Below, piece after piece: positions 33,907 through 42,079 of a stretch of DNA of 64,000 nucleotides. The stretch's first letter is position 1, and the number at the start of each line of letters is the position of its first letter. The notes beneath the pieces were generated by a model that saw nothing but the letters and a program-made list of their open reading frames with translations, did not search any database and was not told the DNA's origin. The DNA is from JAXJSP01 sp036310005. GTDB lineage: Bacteria > Bacillota > Clostridia > Oscillospirales > Acutalibacteraceae. Where the stretch lies: assembly GCA_036310005.1 (NCBI GenBank), contig JAXJSP010000027.1:1-64000 (forward strand), read 5' to 3'. A program made the translations under genes and the position numbers.

Positions 33907-34605
33907 TTATTTGTATAAAAGAGTCCAGCCCTTGTTTGTAGCGATTGCTTTTTGCTCATCTGTCAGTCTGTTTACAAGCGCGGTGCTGAATGTAACCGTA
34001 TATGATAAGTCGGTTCCTGTTAAATCTTTAAGCGCATTAAACAGGCTTACCGCACTTTCTGCCGAGAGCAGAGTGGAGTTTTCAAGCGTAATTGATTTTG
34101 CAACTACTCCCTCAAAAGTGATATTTACAAGCGCTACGCAGTTATAAAAAGAGGTGCTGTTCCAAACGGTGTTTTCACTTGAAATAATCTTTTCAATGGT
34201 ATTTAACTTTGTGCAAGCAGAGAAAACATAAGATGTGTTTACGGCATTACTCATATCAATTGTCGGAATTTCAGTAAAAGCGCTTCCGTCAAACATATTT
34301 GTAAAATGTTTTGATTTGGTCGTGTTCAAAGTGATGTTTAAATCATTTAAAATCTGTTTTAAACTGCCGCCGATTAAATTGTTAAAAAACATACCGTAAG
34401 CACCGTAAACGGAAGTATTCATATTATACATCGGCTTAAAAGTAGCCTCTTTCCAACCGTAACCGGCAAAAGCATAATGATAGTCCTGTCTGTTGCCCTC
34501 GCTTTGAAAACTTTTCCAAAACTCCTGTAATTGTTTTTGCTTGCCGGCTGCAAACACTTTCGGTTCGTTTTCTGCAATTTTTGTTAAGATTTCTGCATTT
34601 GTCAT
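33907..34605 (-). CDS. LRR/BspA-like protein of the tail/lysis cassette
   Basis: This 232-residue protein has no signal peptide. Its second half has repeated segments in the BspA/leucine-rich style: MFDGSAFTEIPTIDMSNAVN, YVFSACTKLNTIEKIIS, SFYNCVALVNITFEG, each a short helix followed by a strand. The last 60 residues (LFNALKDLTGTDLSYTVTF and RLTDEQKAIATNKGWTLLYK) are a capping unit seen at the end of phage-borne and surface LRR proteins of gut Clostridia. It lies between a tail-protein-like gene and the endolysin, so a receptor-binding or tail-tip role is plausible, but unproven. AAGGGGCG precedes the ATG. Confidence 0.65.
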   Translation of the reverse strand: MTNAEILTKIAENEPKVFAAGKQKQLQEFWKSFQSEGNRQDYHYAFAGYGWKEATFKPMYNMNTSVYGAYGMFFNNLIGGSLKQILNDLNITLNTTKSKHFTNMFDGSAFTEIPTIDMSNAVNTSYVFSACTKLNTIEKIISSENTVWNSTSFYNCVALVNITFEGVVAKSITLENSTLLSAESAVSLFNALKDLTGTDLSYTVTFSTALVNRLTDEQKAIATNKGWTLLYK

Positions 34606-35378
34606 TATTCGGTATCGCCCCTTATAATAGCCTCTTGTGCATCAAGCACCGCCTGAAGTCCCGAGTTTATCTCGCTTGTCTGTGCCGCAAGACCGTCAAC
34701 GCTGTCACTTAACTGATTATGGTATTTAAGCACATAATTTTTAACCGCTTCTGCGGAGGGTATCGCGTGTTCCGCATCATCATAGTCATCCATTGTACCC
34801 ACACTCGGCAAGATAAGAGATACAATTTCGTCATCGTACGAACTGAGCATTGATTCGGTAGGTCCGCAGTTGACAAACTTGAGTTTACTTGTAATCTGCG
34901 CACCGGTTAAAATTTCATTTGCATAATTTGCAATTTCTGTTTTTGCGTTTTCGGGTATTTCATAACCGTAATATAAATCGTAAATTTTGTTGTATAAATC
35001 GTTATACATTGAGAGAATCTGCTCATAGACACTCTGCGTGGGCGAGGAGGGAAGTTCTCCGTCGGTAATTCCGCTGTCCCTTACTTCAACAGTAGTGTAA
35101 ATAGTGGGCATACGCTCGTCTTTATATATACCGTATAATGCTATTTTGAGTGTTCCCGGCTCAACTAAGCACTCATAAGGTATCGAAAAGGCTTTGTCGT
35201 TTTCAACTCCCTCAATTATAATTGTTTTATCGCTGCCCGTGAAATGAACTGTTTTAGTGTACTGCGCCCACTCATCGCTGAAAATGAATTTGATTTTTTC
35301 GGCGCCTACCGTACCGCTCGGTATGACACCGCCCTCAAGCACTTTCAAAAAGGTTTTATCTGCCTTTATAACAAGCAT
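34605..35378 (-). CDS. BppU-like baseplate/tail protein
   Basis: This protein of about 257 residues begins LVIKADKTFLKVLEGG and continues with a beta-rich domain (IKFIFSDEWAQYTKTVHFTG; IALYGIYKDERMPTIYTTVEV) like the N-terminal domain of BppU-type baseplate upper proteins. A helical segment (YEQILSMYNDLYNKIYDLYYG) and a C-terminal helical region follow. ATG 35378 is chosen because GGAAAGGAGG lies directly before it; the longer frame upstream crosses a terminator hairpin. Its stop overlaps the next start (TAATG). It is the first gene of the cassette, and no other structural phage gene is nearby. Confidence 0.68.
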   Translation of the reverse strand: MLVIKADKTFLKVLEGGVIPSGTVGAEKIKFIFSDEWAQYTKTVHFTGSDKTIIIEGVENDKAFSIPYECLVEPGTLKIALYGIYKDERMPTIYTTVEVRDSGITDGELPSSPTQSVYEQILSMYNDLYNKIYDLYYGYEIPENAKTEIANYANEILTGAQITSKLKFVNCGPTESMLSSYDDEIVSLILPSVGTMDDYDDAEHAIPSAEAVKNYVLKYHNQLSDSVDGLAAQTSEINSGLQAVLDAQEAIIRGDTE

Positions 35379-35419
35379 TTTTTCCTCCTTTCCGTTCCCA
35401 TAAAAAAGAGGATAAAACA

Positions 35420-35451
35420 AAAACGGTTGCAACAATTTATGCAACCGTTTT
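35420..35451 (-). terminator. Terminator after the S41 peptidase gene
   Basis: A perfect 12-bp stem (35420-35431 with 35440-35451, arm AAAACGGTTGCA) begins 8 bases past the peptidase stop and is followed by TTTTTGTTTT on the - strand. It separates the cell-wall operon from the tail/lysis cassette, whose own promoter I cannot see. Confidence 0.88.
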
Positions 35452-35458
35452 ATAAATT

Positions 35459-36625
35459 CTATTTTACTGTTTTGAGCGCTTTTGTTATATACGGATCGTC
35501 ATTTCCCAACTTGTAGTAAGTCTCTGCCTGTTCTTGCGTATAATTTACTTCAACATCGGGAGTCAGTCCCACCCCGTGATACTGAGTTTTGCTCTTTGTT
35601 GTAACCGTCGCTACAGTCAGTCTTATTGCAGACGAGTCACTTAACTCAAATGTTGTCTGCATGATACCTTTACCGAAAGTTTTGTTTCCGATTAATTTGC
35701 CTTTTTCAAAATCTCTTATAGCGCTTGCAAAATACTCGCTCGCCGAGGCAGAATTTTCATTGACAATTACAGCCATTTTTAAATTGATTTCGTCTTTATC
35801 GGACTGCGCCCTTACTTTGAGTGAGTCTTTGTAGTGCGCGTACATAAGCACGTCTTCGGGAAGCAACATATCAAGCATTTCGCTTGCCGAGTCAACAAGT
35901 CCGCCGCTGTTATCCCTTAAATCAAATATCAGACTGTCCGCTTTCTTTTTTTGCGCATATTCTATCGCCTCGCTGAACTGCTCAACGGTTTTCTCATCAA
36001 AAGAGGTAATCTGAATATAACAGGAGTTTTCTATCATTTTGTAATATACGGTTTGGCGGATAAAATCATCGCGTGTCACTTGTACCTGTTTTTTATCTTC
36101 ACCGCTTATTAAACTTAAACTGATATTGCTCCCTTTTTCACCCCGAATCATATCAACACAGTCAAAATAATTATCTTCATTTACTTTTGTGTCTTCGATT
36201 TTGTAAATTAAATCTCCGGCTTTAAGCCCGGCTTTATCGGCAGGACCGTCTTTGCTGACACTCATAACATAAATATATCCTGTGTCAACATCCATACAGA
36301 CAGTAACGCCGATTCCCGTGCCGCCGCCTGAGTTTGAATATTTTTCCTGCTCGTACTCCTCTTTTGTTAAGTATGTCGCATAATCATCGTCAAGCCCTGC
36401 CATATATCCGTAGGCGAGATAATCGGCTGTCTTGTCAATATCAATATCCTTGTAATAATTATTTTTTACTATATATTCTATTTCGCTCATTTTTGCATAC
36501 GCCGATGAGCCGAGCAGCATACTGCGAAGCGGGTTGGGGACAAAAAGCAAAACGCACAAAGCCCCCGCAATAAGTCCGCTTAATGCACTGATTACTATCG
36601 GATATACATTCTTTTTGTTTTTCAT
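35459..36625 (-). CDS. ctpA: S41 carboxy-terminal processing peptidase
   Basis: This protein of about 388 residues is a membrane-anchored serine protease. Residues about 8-30 are a signal anchor. A PDZ domain follows (DGPADKAGLKAGDLIYKIED), then the S41 catalytic core with the Ser in VNENSASASEYF and the Lys in GNKTFGKGIMQ, which form the Ser-Lys dyad. GVGLTPDVEVNYT closes the domain. CtpA/CtpB enzymes process exported proteins, including those acting on cell wall, and CtpB functions in sporulation. ATG 36625 is chosen (GGGAG upstream); ATG 36646 lacks a site. It ends the operon that also holds ftsE, ftsX and a LytM protein. Confidence 0.92.
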   Translation of the reverse strand: MKNKKNVYPIVISALSGLIAGALCVLLFVPNPLRSMLLGSSAYAKMSEIEYIVKNNYYKDIDIDKTADYLAYGYMAGLDDDYATYLTKEEYEQEKYSNSGGGTGIGVTVCMDVDTGYIYVMSVSKDGPADKAGLKAGDLIYKIEDTKVNEDNYFDCVDMIRGEKGSNISLSLISGEDKKQVQVTRDDFIRQTVYYKMIENSCYIQITSFDEKTVEQFSEAIEYAQKKKADSLIFDLRDNSGGLVDSASEMLDMLLPEDVLMYAHYKDSLKVRAQSDKDEINLKMAVIVNENSASASEYFASAIRDFEKGKLIGNKTFGKGIMQTTFELSDSSAIRLTVATVTTKSKTQYHGVGLTPDVEVNYTQEQAETYYKLGNDDPYITKALKTVK

Positions 36626-36661
36626 TTTTATCTCCCTGAAAATCAAAACTTCATTTTTTAT

Positions 36662-36697
36662 AAAAGACCGACTTGTGTATAAAACAGTCGGTCTTTT
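36662..36697 (-). terminator. Hairpin between the LytM and S41 peptidase genes
   Basis: A perfect 12-bp stem (36662-36673 with 36686-36697, arm AAAAGACCGACT) is followed by TTTTATAAA on the - strand. It may attenuate rather than fully stop transcription into ctpA, since no separate promoter is obvious before ctpA. Confidence 0.75.
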
Positions 36698-36705
36698 AAT
36701 ACTCT

Positions 36706-37857
36706 TTATAAGTAGTTTAACGGATCCTGAGTTGAACCGTTGTAACGAATTTCAAAGTGTAAGTGAGGTCCCGTTGAATTGCCCGTAGAACCTACATAAC
36801 CAATGGTGGTGCCTTGTGATACGACCTGTCCCTCGTATACGCTCGGCGCATAAGCGAGGTGCGCATAAACGGTTGTAAATCCGTTTCCGTGGTCAATCAT
36901 AACGCAGTTACCGTATCCTCCGTAGTTACCGGCATAAGATAAAATTACAGTACCCGAGTCACTTGCAACAACGCCTGCTCCGTAGATGCCGGAAGAGGAA
37001 ATATCAAGTCCTCCGTGGAGTCTGCCCCAACGCCAACCGTAATATGAGGAAATTGAATAATAACCGGGAACCGGCCATGCAAACTGTCCGGAGCCTTCCG
37101 TAATATACGGAATATATCCGCTTGTGTTATTACTCTCTGCCGCTTTTGCAGCAGCCTCTGCGGCTTTCTTTTTCGCCTCTTCAATATCTGCCTGAATCTG
37201 CTCTTCCAAAGCCTCCGCTTCCGCTAAAGCCTCTTTTTGAGCCTCGATTTGGTCCTGATACTCTGCAACGATTTTATTGTATTTTTCGTACTGAACATCT
37301 AAGTCTTCAATTTTTTCATCAAGTTTGTCTTTTGCGTTGTCCAAAACGACCTTTTGCTTTTCAAGTTCGTTTCTTTCTTCAATAATCTGTTCAATAAGTT
37401 TTGCGTCTTTTTCAGACTGACTCTTTAAAAATTCTTTTTTTGTCAGATACTCCGACATATCATCAGATGTAAGTAACAACTGTAATGAAGAATAATTGCT
37501 TGATTTATAAATAGACACAAGACGCTTTTTAAATTGGTCCTGCAATTCATCCAATGCCTTTTGCTGTTCTGCGATGTTTTCCTCGCATTGTTTTATTTGC
37601 TCTCTGTAAAGTTCAATTTCGTTTTGAGTAATTTCGATTTGCTCTTTTAAAGCGCTTGCCTGTTCTTCATAAGGCGCCTTTTCGTCCTCTAAAGAACTGA
37701 TTTTTGCCTCAATTTCCGCACTGTCGCTTTGCGCCTCGCTGAGCTTGTCTTCAAGTTCGCTGACACTCTCGGCATTTGCAGTAACACTTGGCATAATCAC
37801 CAAGGTGCATAATACTGCAATCATCAATACCCCCGACAGAAATCTTTTAAATCGCAC
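36706..37857 (-). CDS. PcsB/EnvC-like murein hydrolase with coiled coil and LytM domain
   Basis: This 383-residue secreted protein has a signal peptide (residues 1-28, ending TANAES), a long coiled coil (about 30-245; KISSLEDEKAPYEEQASALK and later heptads up to the Ala/Lys-rich EAKKKAAEAAAKAAES) and a C-terminal LytM (M23) domain. HGGLDIS supplies the first zinc ligands and HLHFEI the last, so the domain looks catalytically intact, unlike degenerate EnvC. In other bacteria such proteins bind the extracellular loop of FtsX through the coiled coil and are switched on by FtsEX at the septum. Its position right after ftsX (11-base overlap) fits that role exactly. Confidence 0.92.
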   Translation of the reverse strand: MRFKRFLSGVLMIAVLCTLVIMPSVTANAESVSELEDKLSEAQSDSAEIEAKISSLEDEKAPYEEQASALKEQIEITQNEIELYREQIKQCEENIAEQQKALDELQDQFKKRLVSIYKSSNYSSLQLLLTSDDMSEYLTKKEFLKSQSEKDAKLIEQIIEERNELEKQKVVLDNAKDKLDEKIEDLDVQYEKYNKIVAEYQDQIEAQKEALAEAEALEEQIQADIEEAKKKAAEAAAKAAESNNTSGYIPYITEGSGQFAWPVPGYYSISSYYGWRWGRLHGGLDISSSGIYGAGVVASDSGTVILSYAGNYGGYGNCVMIDHGNGFTTVYAHLAYAPSVYEGQVVSQGTTIGYVGSTGNSTGPHLHFEIRYNGSTQDPLNYL

Positions 37858-38749
37858 GGAATTCGCTTCCTTCCTTTCTGAGATACTTGCTCAAAGTGAT
37901 TCGTGAACCTAAAAGACCTACTACAACACCTATTACGGAAAACAGTGCGAGTAAAGGTAATGCCTGCTCTCTAAACGGAATTAAAGAACCGGTCGATAAG
38001 AAAGATTCAATCTTTGACTGAGCAAGTATGTATGCAACATATAAAATCAGGTCGCTGAGAACTGCCGCAATAAGTCCGATAACAGCACCTTCAACCATAA
38101 ACGGGAAGGTAATGAAGTGATTGGTAGCACCTACCGCCTTCATAATGCTGATTTCGAGTTTTCTTGCATACATTGTAATTCTGATTGTGTTACAAATAAT
38201 AACTACTGCAATAATAAGCAACAGCGCAAACATTCCTATTGAAATCACGCTTACCGTTTTTTCAATACCGTTGATAGTTTCAACAACTTCGTTGTCGCTT
38301 CTTACACTGTCAACACCGTCTACTGCCTGTATTGCAGTTTTTGTAGATTCAAACTTGTTTAAGTCCTCTATAATAACTTCCGCACCGTGGGGTAACGGAT
38401 TTTCCTCTAAAGTGGAAAGTGCATACTCGTCAACATCGTCTTTTAAACTTTCAAGGCCTTCATCTTTTGAAACAAATCTTGTATGTTCTTTGTCAACATT
38501 ATCAAGATTTTTGATGTTATCGGTAATTCCTCTTGCCTGTTCTTCATTAATATCCTCGCCAAAGTAAACCATAATAACATTTCTGTCCTTTAATGAAGAT
38601 ACAGCCATGCTTACATTTTCAGTAAGAAGTACCGCTACACCCATCATAAGCATACAAGCCATTAACACGCCGATTGATGCAAAACTCATCAGACGGTTTG
38701 CCCAAACATTTTTAAAGCCCTCGCCCAATAAATATCTTAAACTTCTCAT
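37847..38749 (-). CDS. ftsX: Cell division protein FtsX
   Basis: This 300-residue membrane protein has the FtsX topology: N-terminal cytoplasmic part, helix 1 (about 20-45), a periplasmic-facing domain (about 46-165, DRNVIMVYFGEDINEEQARG onward), then three helices (about 170-195, 215-245 and 265-290). The extracellular loop is the part that binds a murein hydrolase. LEISIMKAVGATNHFITFPFMVEGAVIGL is the family signature before helix 3. It overlaps ftsE by 4 bases and the hydrolase gene by 11, so all three should be coupled. Confidence 0.96.
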   Translation of the reverse strand: MRSLRYLLGEGFKNVWANRLMSFASIGVLMACMLMMGVAVLLTENVSMAVSSLKDRNVIMVYFGEDINEEQARGITDNIKNLDNVDKEHTRFVSKDEGLESLKDDVDEYALSTLEENPLPHGAEVIIEDLNKFESTKTAIQAVDGVDSVRSDNEVVETINGIEKTVSVISIGMFALLLIIAVVIICNTIRITMYARKLEISIMKAVGATNHFITFPFMVEGAVIGLIAAVLSDLILYVAYILAQSKIESFLSTGSLIPFREQALPLLALFSVIGVVVGLLGSRITLSKYLRKEGSEFRAI

Positions 38750-39456
38750 TGTTCATCACCGCCTGCGTTGTCTGCGATAACCGAACCGTCATCAATCATT
38801 ATAACCCGTCTGCCGAAATCTCTGACAAGTTGATGTTCATGCGTTACCATTATAATAGTGGTACCTCTGCGATTGATTTCAGAAAGAAGTTCAACTATCT
38901 CATAACTCATTTTCGGGTCCACATTACCCGTAGGCTCGTCTGCAATAATGATTGCAGGGTTGTTTACAAGCGCCCTTGCAAGACCTACGCGCTGCTGTTC
39001 GCCGCCCGATAACTCATGAGGCATAACCCTCGCTTTTGATGCAAGGCCGACCATGTTGAGCGCATAAGATACTCTCTTGCGTATTTCTTGTGTCGATGCG
39101 CCGACAATATGCATAGCAAACGCAACATTATCAAACACATTCATTGTAGGAATAAGTCTGAAATCTTGGAATACTATACCCATAGTACGCCTTAACTGAG
39201 GTATCTTTCTGCGTGAAATTTTGGAGAGTTTGTACTCTCCGACGGTAATTTCTCCGCTTGAGAGTTTTTCTTCACGCATTATTAACTTTAAAAAGGTTGA
39301 CTTGCCCGAACCGGACTGTCCTACAACAAAGACAAACTCGCCTCTGTTTACTTTCAGATTAAAATCTTTTAAAGCATTAGTACCGTTTTGATAAGTTTTA
39401 TATACTCCGCTGAATTCTATTAAAGGCTTTTCAGCAGTCATGGTGTTTTCTGCCAT
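38746..39456 (-). CDS. ftsE: Cell division ATP-binding protein FtsE
   Basis: This 236-residue ABC ATPase drives conformational change in FtsX to activate cell-wall hydrolysis at division. Walker A is VGQSGSGKST, the Q-loop is in GIVFQDFRLIP, the signature LSGGEQQR is typical of FtsE, Walker B is IIIADEPTGNVDP, and the switch His lies in MVTHEHQLV. Length matches the family. AAAGGAG precedes the ATG. It lies 14 bases after the PucR-like regulator, suggesting that the regulator is co-transcribed with the division genes. Confidence 0.97.
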   Translation of the reverse strand: MAENTMTAEKPLIEFSGVYKTYQNGTNALKDFNLKVNRGEFVFVVGQSGSGKSTFLKLIMREEKLSSGEITVGEYKLSKISRRKIPQLRRTMGIVFQDFRLIPTMNVFDNVAFAMHIVGASTQEIRKRVSYALNMVGLASKARVMPHELSGGEQQRVGLARALVNNPAIIIADEPTGNVDPKMSYEIVELLSEINRRGTTIIMVTHEHQLVRDFGRRVIMIDDGSVIADNAGGDEQ

Positions 39457-39470
39457 ACAAAACTCCTTTA

Positions 39471-40547
39471 TTAGTATTTTACGGGATTAGCACTCAAATA
39501 TTTTTTAACCATAAGTGCAATCTTAAACACAATAGCGTGGTCAAACTCCCTTAAATCAAGTCCCGTAAGTTTTTTGATTTTTTCAAGTCTGTATACCAGC
39601 GTGTTTCTATGTACAAATAACTTTCTTGATGTTTCAGATACATTAAGGTTGTTTTCAAAGAATTTTTGAATTGTAAATAATGTCTCCTGGTCAAGCGACT
39701 CAATTGAGCCTCTTTTAAACACTTCTTTTAAAAATGTTTCACAAAGCACGGTGGGAAGTTGATAAATAAGTCTTGCAATTCCTAAATTATCATAAGATAC
39801 AATTGACTTTTCGGTATCAAATACCTTTCCTACTTCCAATGATACCTGCGCTTCTTTGAATGAACGCGCCAAATCTTTTATTCCTTCTACCTGACTGCCG
39901 ATACCGATAGTAACGTGAGTATAAAACTCACCCGATAAAGTATCAACAATGCTGCGTGCTAACTGTTTGATATCGTCGTCTTCCTGGTCGGGCTTGACCT
40001 CTTTTACAAGAGCAATATCCGTCTCGCTAATTGAAATAACGAAATCTTTGTTTTTATCCGGGAAGAAATTCTGAAGTACACTATATACCGACACATCGTT
40101 TTGTCCGTCTACTCTTACAAGCAAAACAACATGATTTAAGTCGTTGATAAAATGAATTTCTCTTGCTCTTAAATAAATATCACCGGGCAGAATATTATCA
40201 AGCAAAACATTTTTAATAAAATTGCTTCTGTCATATTTTTCGTCATAAAACTGTTTCATCTGTGGGAAGATAATCGAAAACATTGAGGCATATTTTTCTG
40301 CCTGCAAATCGTTACCCTCTACAAATAAAATAAATGTAGCGCCCGATGAACTTTCAAAAGCCTTATATGTATAATTGCCTTTTACAACCGTACCCGAAGC
40401 GGTATTGATTGCAACCGGATGAGCCTCACCGATTCTTGCAGGGTCACTGCATGAAATACATGTAAAATTTTCATCAAGTATTCCGAGAGTTCTGTCAATT
40501 GTATCATGCATCTGGCGGACTATATTCTGAAACAAACGATTCGACAT
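39471..40547 (-). CDS. CdaR/PucR-family HTH regulator
   Basis: This protein of about 358 residues belongs to the PucR/CdaR group. The N-terminal half is a sensor-like domain with ISCSDPARIGEAHPV near residues 30-45. The middle holds the degenerate GGDEF-like domain (THVTIGIGSQVEGIKDLARS, AQVSLEVG). The C-terminal HTH_30 domain is FFENNLNVSETSRKLFVHRNTLVYRLEKI, very typical of the family. ATG 40547 is chosen over the far upstream ATG at 40652 because GGAGG lies before it and the longer frame overlaps the promoter. It is the first gene of the ftsEX operon. The inducer is unknown. Confidence 0.88.
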   Translation of the reverse strand: MSNRLFQNIVRQMHDTIDRTLGILDENFTCISCSDPARIGEAHPVAINTASGTVVKGNYTYKAFESSSGATFILFVEGNDLQAEKYASMFSIIFPQMKQFYDEKYDRSNFIKNVLLDNILPGDIYLRAREIHFINDLNHVVLLVRVDGQNDVSVYSVLQNFFPDKNKDFVISISETDIALVKEVKPDQEDDDIKQLARSIVDTLSGEFYTHVTIGIGSQVEGIKDLARSFKEAQVSLEVGKVFDTEKSIVSYDNLGIARLIYQLPTVLCETFLKEVFKRGSIESLDQETLFTIQKFFENNLNVSETSRKLFVHRNTLVYRLEKIKKLTGLDLREFDHAIVFKIALMVKKYLSANPVKY

Positions 40548-40623
40548 TAAAACATTCCTCCGTTTTCTGACTTTATATACCGTCTTGGGTAAATTGTCTA
40601 TCATTTGGACATAGATTATATAT

Positions 40624-40652
40624 ATTATACACAAAAGCAACTCACTTTTCAA
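40624..40652 (-). promoter_or_regulatory. Sigma-A promoter of the PucR-ftsEX operon
   Basis: TTGAAA (40647-40652), a 17-base spacer and TATAAT (40624-40629) on the - strand lie about 75 bases before the regulator start. The remaining intergenic sequence to 40836 is AT-rich with no recognised element. Confidence 0.75.
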
Positions 40653-40836
40653 GACATTTTTATAAAAATAAGCAATATTGGTTACATTTGTGTTACTTTT
40701 TCTGTGTTTAAGTATTTCCCGCGGTATATAATCTTGTTAAATTTTAAAAAATCAATGTATTTTATATACACTATTAAAGTAAAATGTGGTATTATATATT
40801 ATTATGATAAAACTATCGGAAAAGGAATTGATATTT

Positions 40837-42078
40837 TTGGAAAAAATGCAACTAAACAACAGCCTGAGCGCTGCTTATTTTAACAGCAGTAAATTCAAAA
40901 CAGAAAAATTTTCTGTTTATTTTTATCTGCCGCTTGAAAAACAAACGGTCGCACCGCTTTGTCTTTTAACCGCGCTTTTGCCCGACGGTTGCGAGGGCTT
41001 TAAAAAGCCCGTTGATATTTCAAGAGAGTGTGACCGCCTTTACGGCGCCGGTGTGTCAAGTGAGGCTGCAAAACTCTCGGATATGTTAATGATACATTTT
41101 TCCGTAAACTGCCTTGCGGATAAATATGCCGGCGAACCTATTTCAAAAGATGCTCAAAAACTGTTGCTTGATATAATTTTCTCACCGTCTTTTGACAAAG
41201 AAAATTTTGAAAACGAAAAAAGACTTCAACTTGACGAAATTGACGCGCTTATAAATGATAAACGCGCGTATGCAAGAGCAAAGTGCAACGAGGTTATGTT
41301 CAAGGGCGAAGATTTTTCGATTATTCTGCCGGGCAGTAAAGAGGATATGCAAAAAGTCACACTCGAAGATATTAAAAGGGCGCATACCTATTTGCTTGAA
41401 AACTCGTATGTTCACATAAGTCTTAATTCAAATCAAAAAGACGAGCGGCTGTTTAAAGAGGTTGAAAACAGACTCAAAAAATACGACAGGGGCAACGCGC
41501 TTACAAAAAGCATTTCAAAGCCCCTCAAATTCACAGATGAAGTTCAAAACATCACGGAAAAATTGCCGATAAAACAGGGGAAACTAGTACTCGGTTTTAA
41601 AAACAAGGTAAGCGGCAGTGATGCTCAGACCTATAAAACAATGGTAATGTGCGATTTGCTCGGCGGCGGCACATACTCGCTGCTGTTTAGTAATGTAAGA
41701 GAAAAAATGTCGCTTTGCTATTACTGTGCGGCAAAGGCTAACCGCAGAAAAGGTGTCCTCACGGTAGACAGCGGTGTTGAGTTTGACAACATTGAAAAGA
41801 CAAAAAATGCCGTATTAGAGCAACTTGAAACCTTAAAATCTGGAAAAGTGGACGAATCGGCTTTGATTTCAAGTAAAAAAGCACTCACTCAGTCGCTTGA
41901 AGGCATTTCAGATTCGCAGACTGTAACAGAGCGTTTTTATGCCGACAGATTGTTCGACGAAGATATTTTATCTCCGGCAGAACTTTGCGAAAAAATCAAC
42001 TCGGTAACAAAACAGGATGTTACCGACGCGGCAAACAACCTGGTGCTTGACACCGTTTACACATTGACGGAGGAATAA
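40837..42078 (+). CDS. M16-family peptidase-like protein, YfmF/YmfF type (catalytically inactive)
   Basis: This protein of about 413 residues is the first of two adjacent M16 (pitrilysin-fold) genes. It keeps the fold (VAPLCLLTALLPDGCEGF; FLLENSYVHISLNSN-like strands; GGGTYSLLFSNVREKMSLCYYC) but no HxxEH motif is visible, so it should not bind zinc. This agrees with YmfF/YmfH pairs in Bacillus, where one member is inactive. I prefer the TTG 40837 start with AAGGA 10 bases before; the ATG at 40846 lacks a site and the ATG at 40804 lies before it. The partner starts 1 base after its stop. Confidence 0.83.
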   Translation: MEKMQLNNSLSAAYFNSSKFKTEKFSVYFYLPLEKQTVAPLCLLTALLPDGCEGFKKPVDISRECDRLYGAGVSSEAAKLSDMLMIHFSVNCLADKYAGEPISKDAQKLLLDIIFSPSFDKENFENEKRLQLDEIDALINDKRAYARAKCNEVMFKGEDFSIILPGSKEDMQKVTLEDIKRAHTYLLENSYVHISLNSNQKDERLFKEVENRLKKYDRGNALTKSISKPLKFTDEVQNITEKLPIKQGKLVLGFKNKVSGSDAQTYKTMVMCDLLGGGTYSLLFSNVREKMSLCYYCAAKANRRKGVLTVDSGVEFDNIEKTKNAVLEQLETLKSGKVDESALISSKKALTQSLEGISDSQTVTERFYADRLFDEDILSPAELCEKINSVTKQDVTDAANNLVLDTVYTLTEE

Positions 42079-42079
42079 T

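Noticed and set aside
32797..35378. Complete prophage
   Set aside because: Only tail and lysis functions are present. No integrase, repressor, packaging or capsid gene lies in the flanks, and both flanks are ordinary chromosomal operons.
35379..35444. N-terminal extension of the BppU-like protein
   Set aside because: The extension would be translated across the ctpA terminator hairpin and has no ribosome site, whereas GGAAAGGAGG lies just before ATG 35378.
38121..38567. 148-codon frame opposite ftsX
   Set aside because: Antisense to an intact ftsX; no supporting signal.
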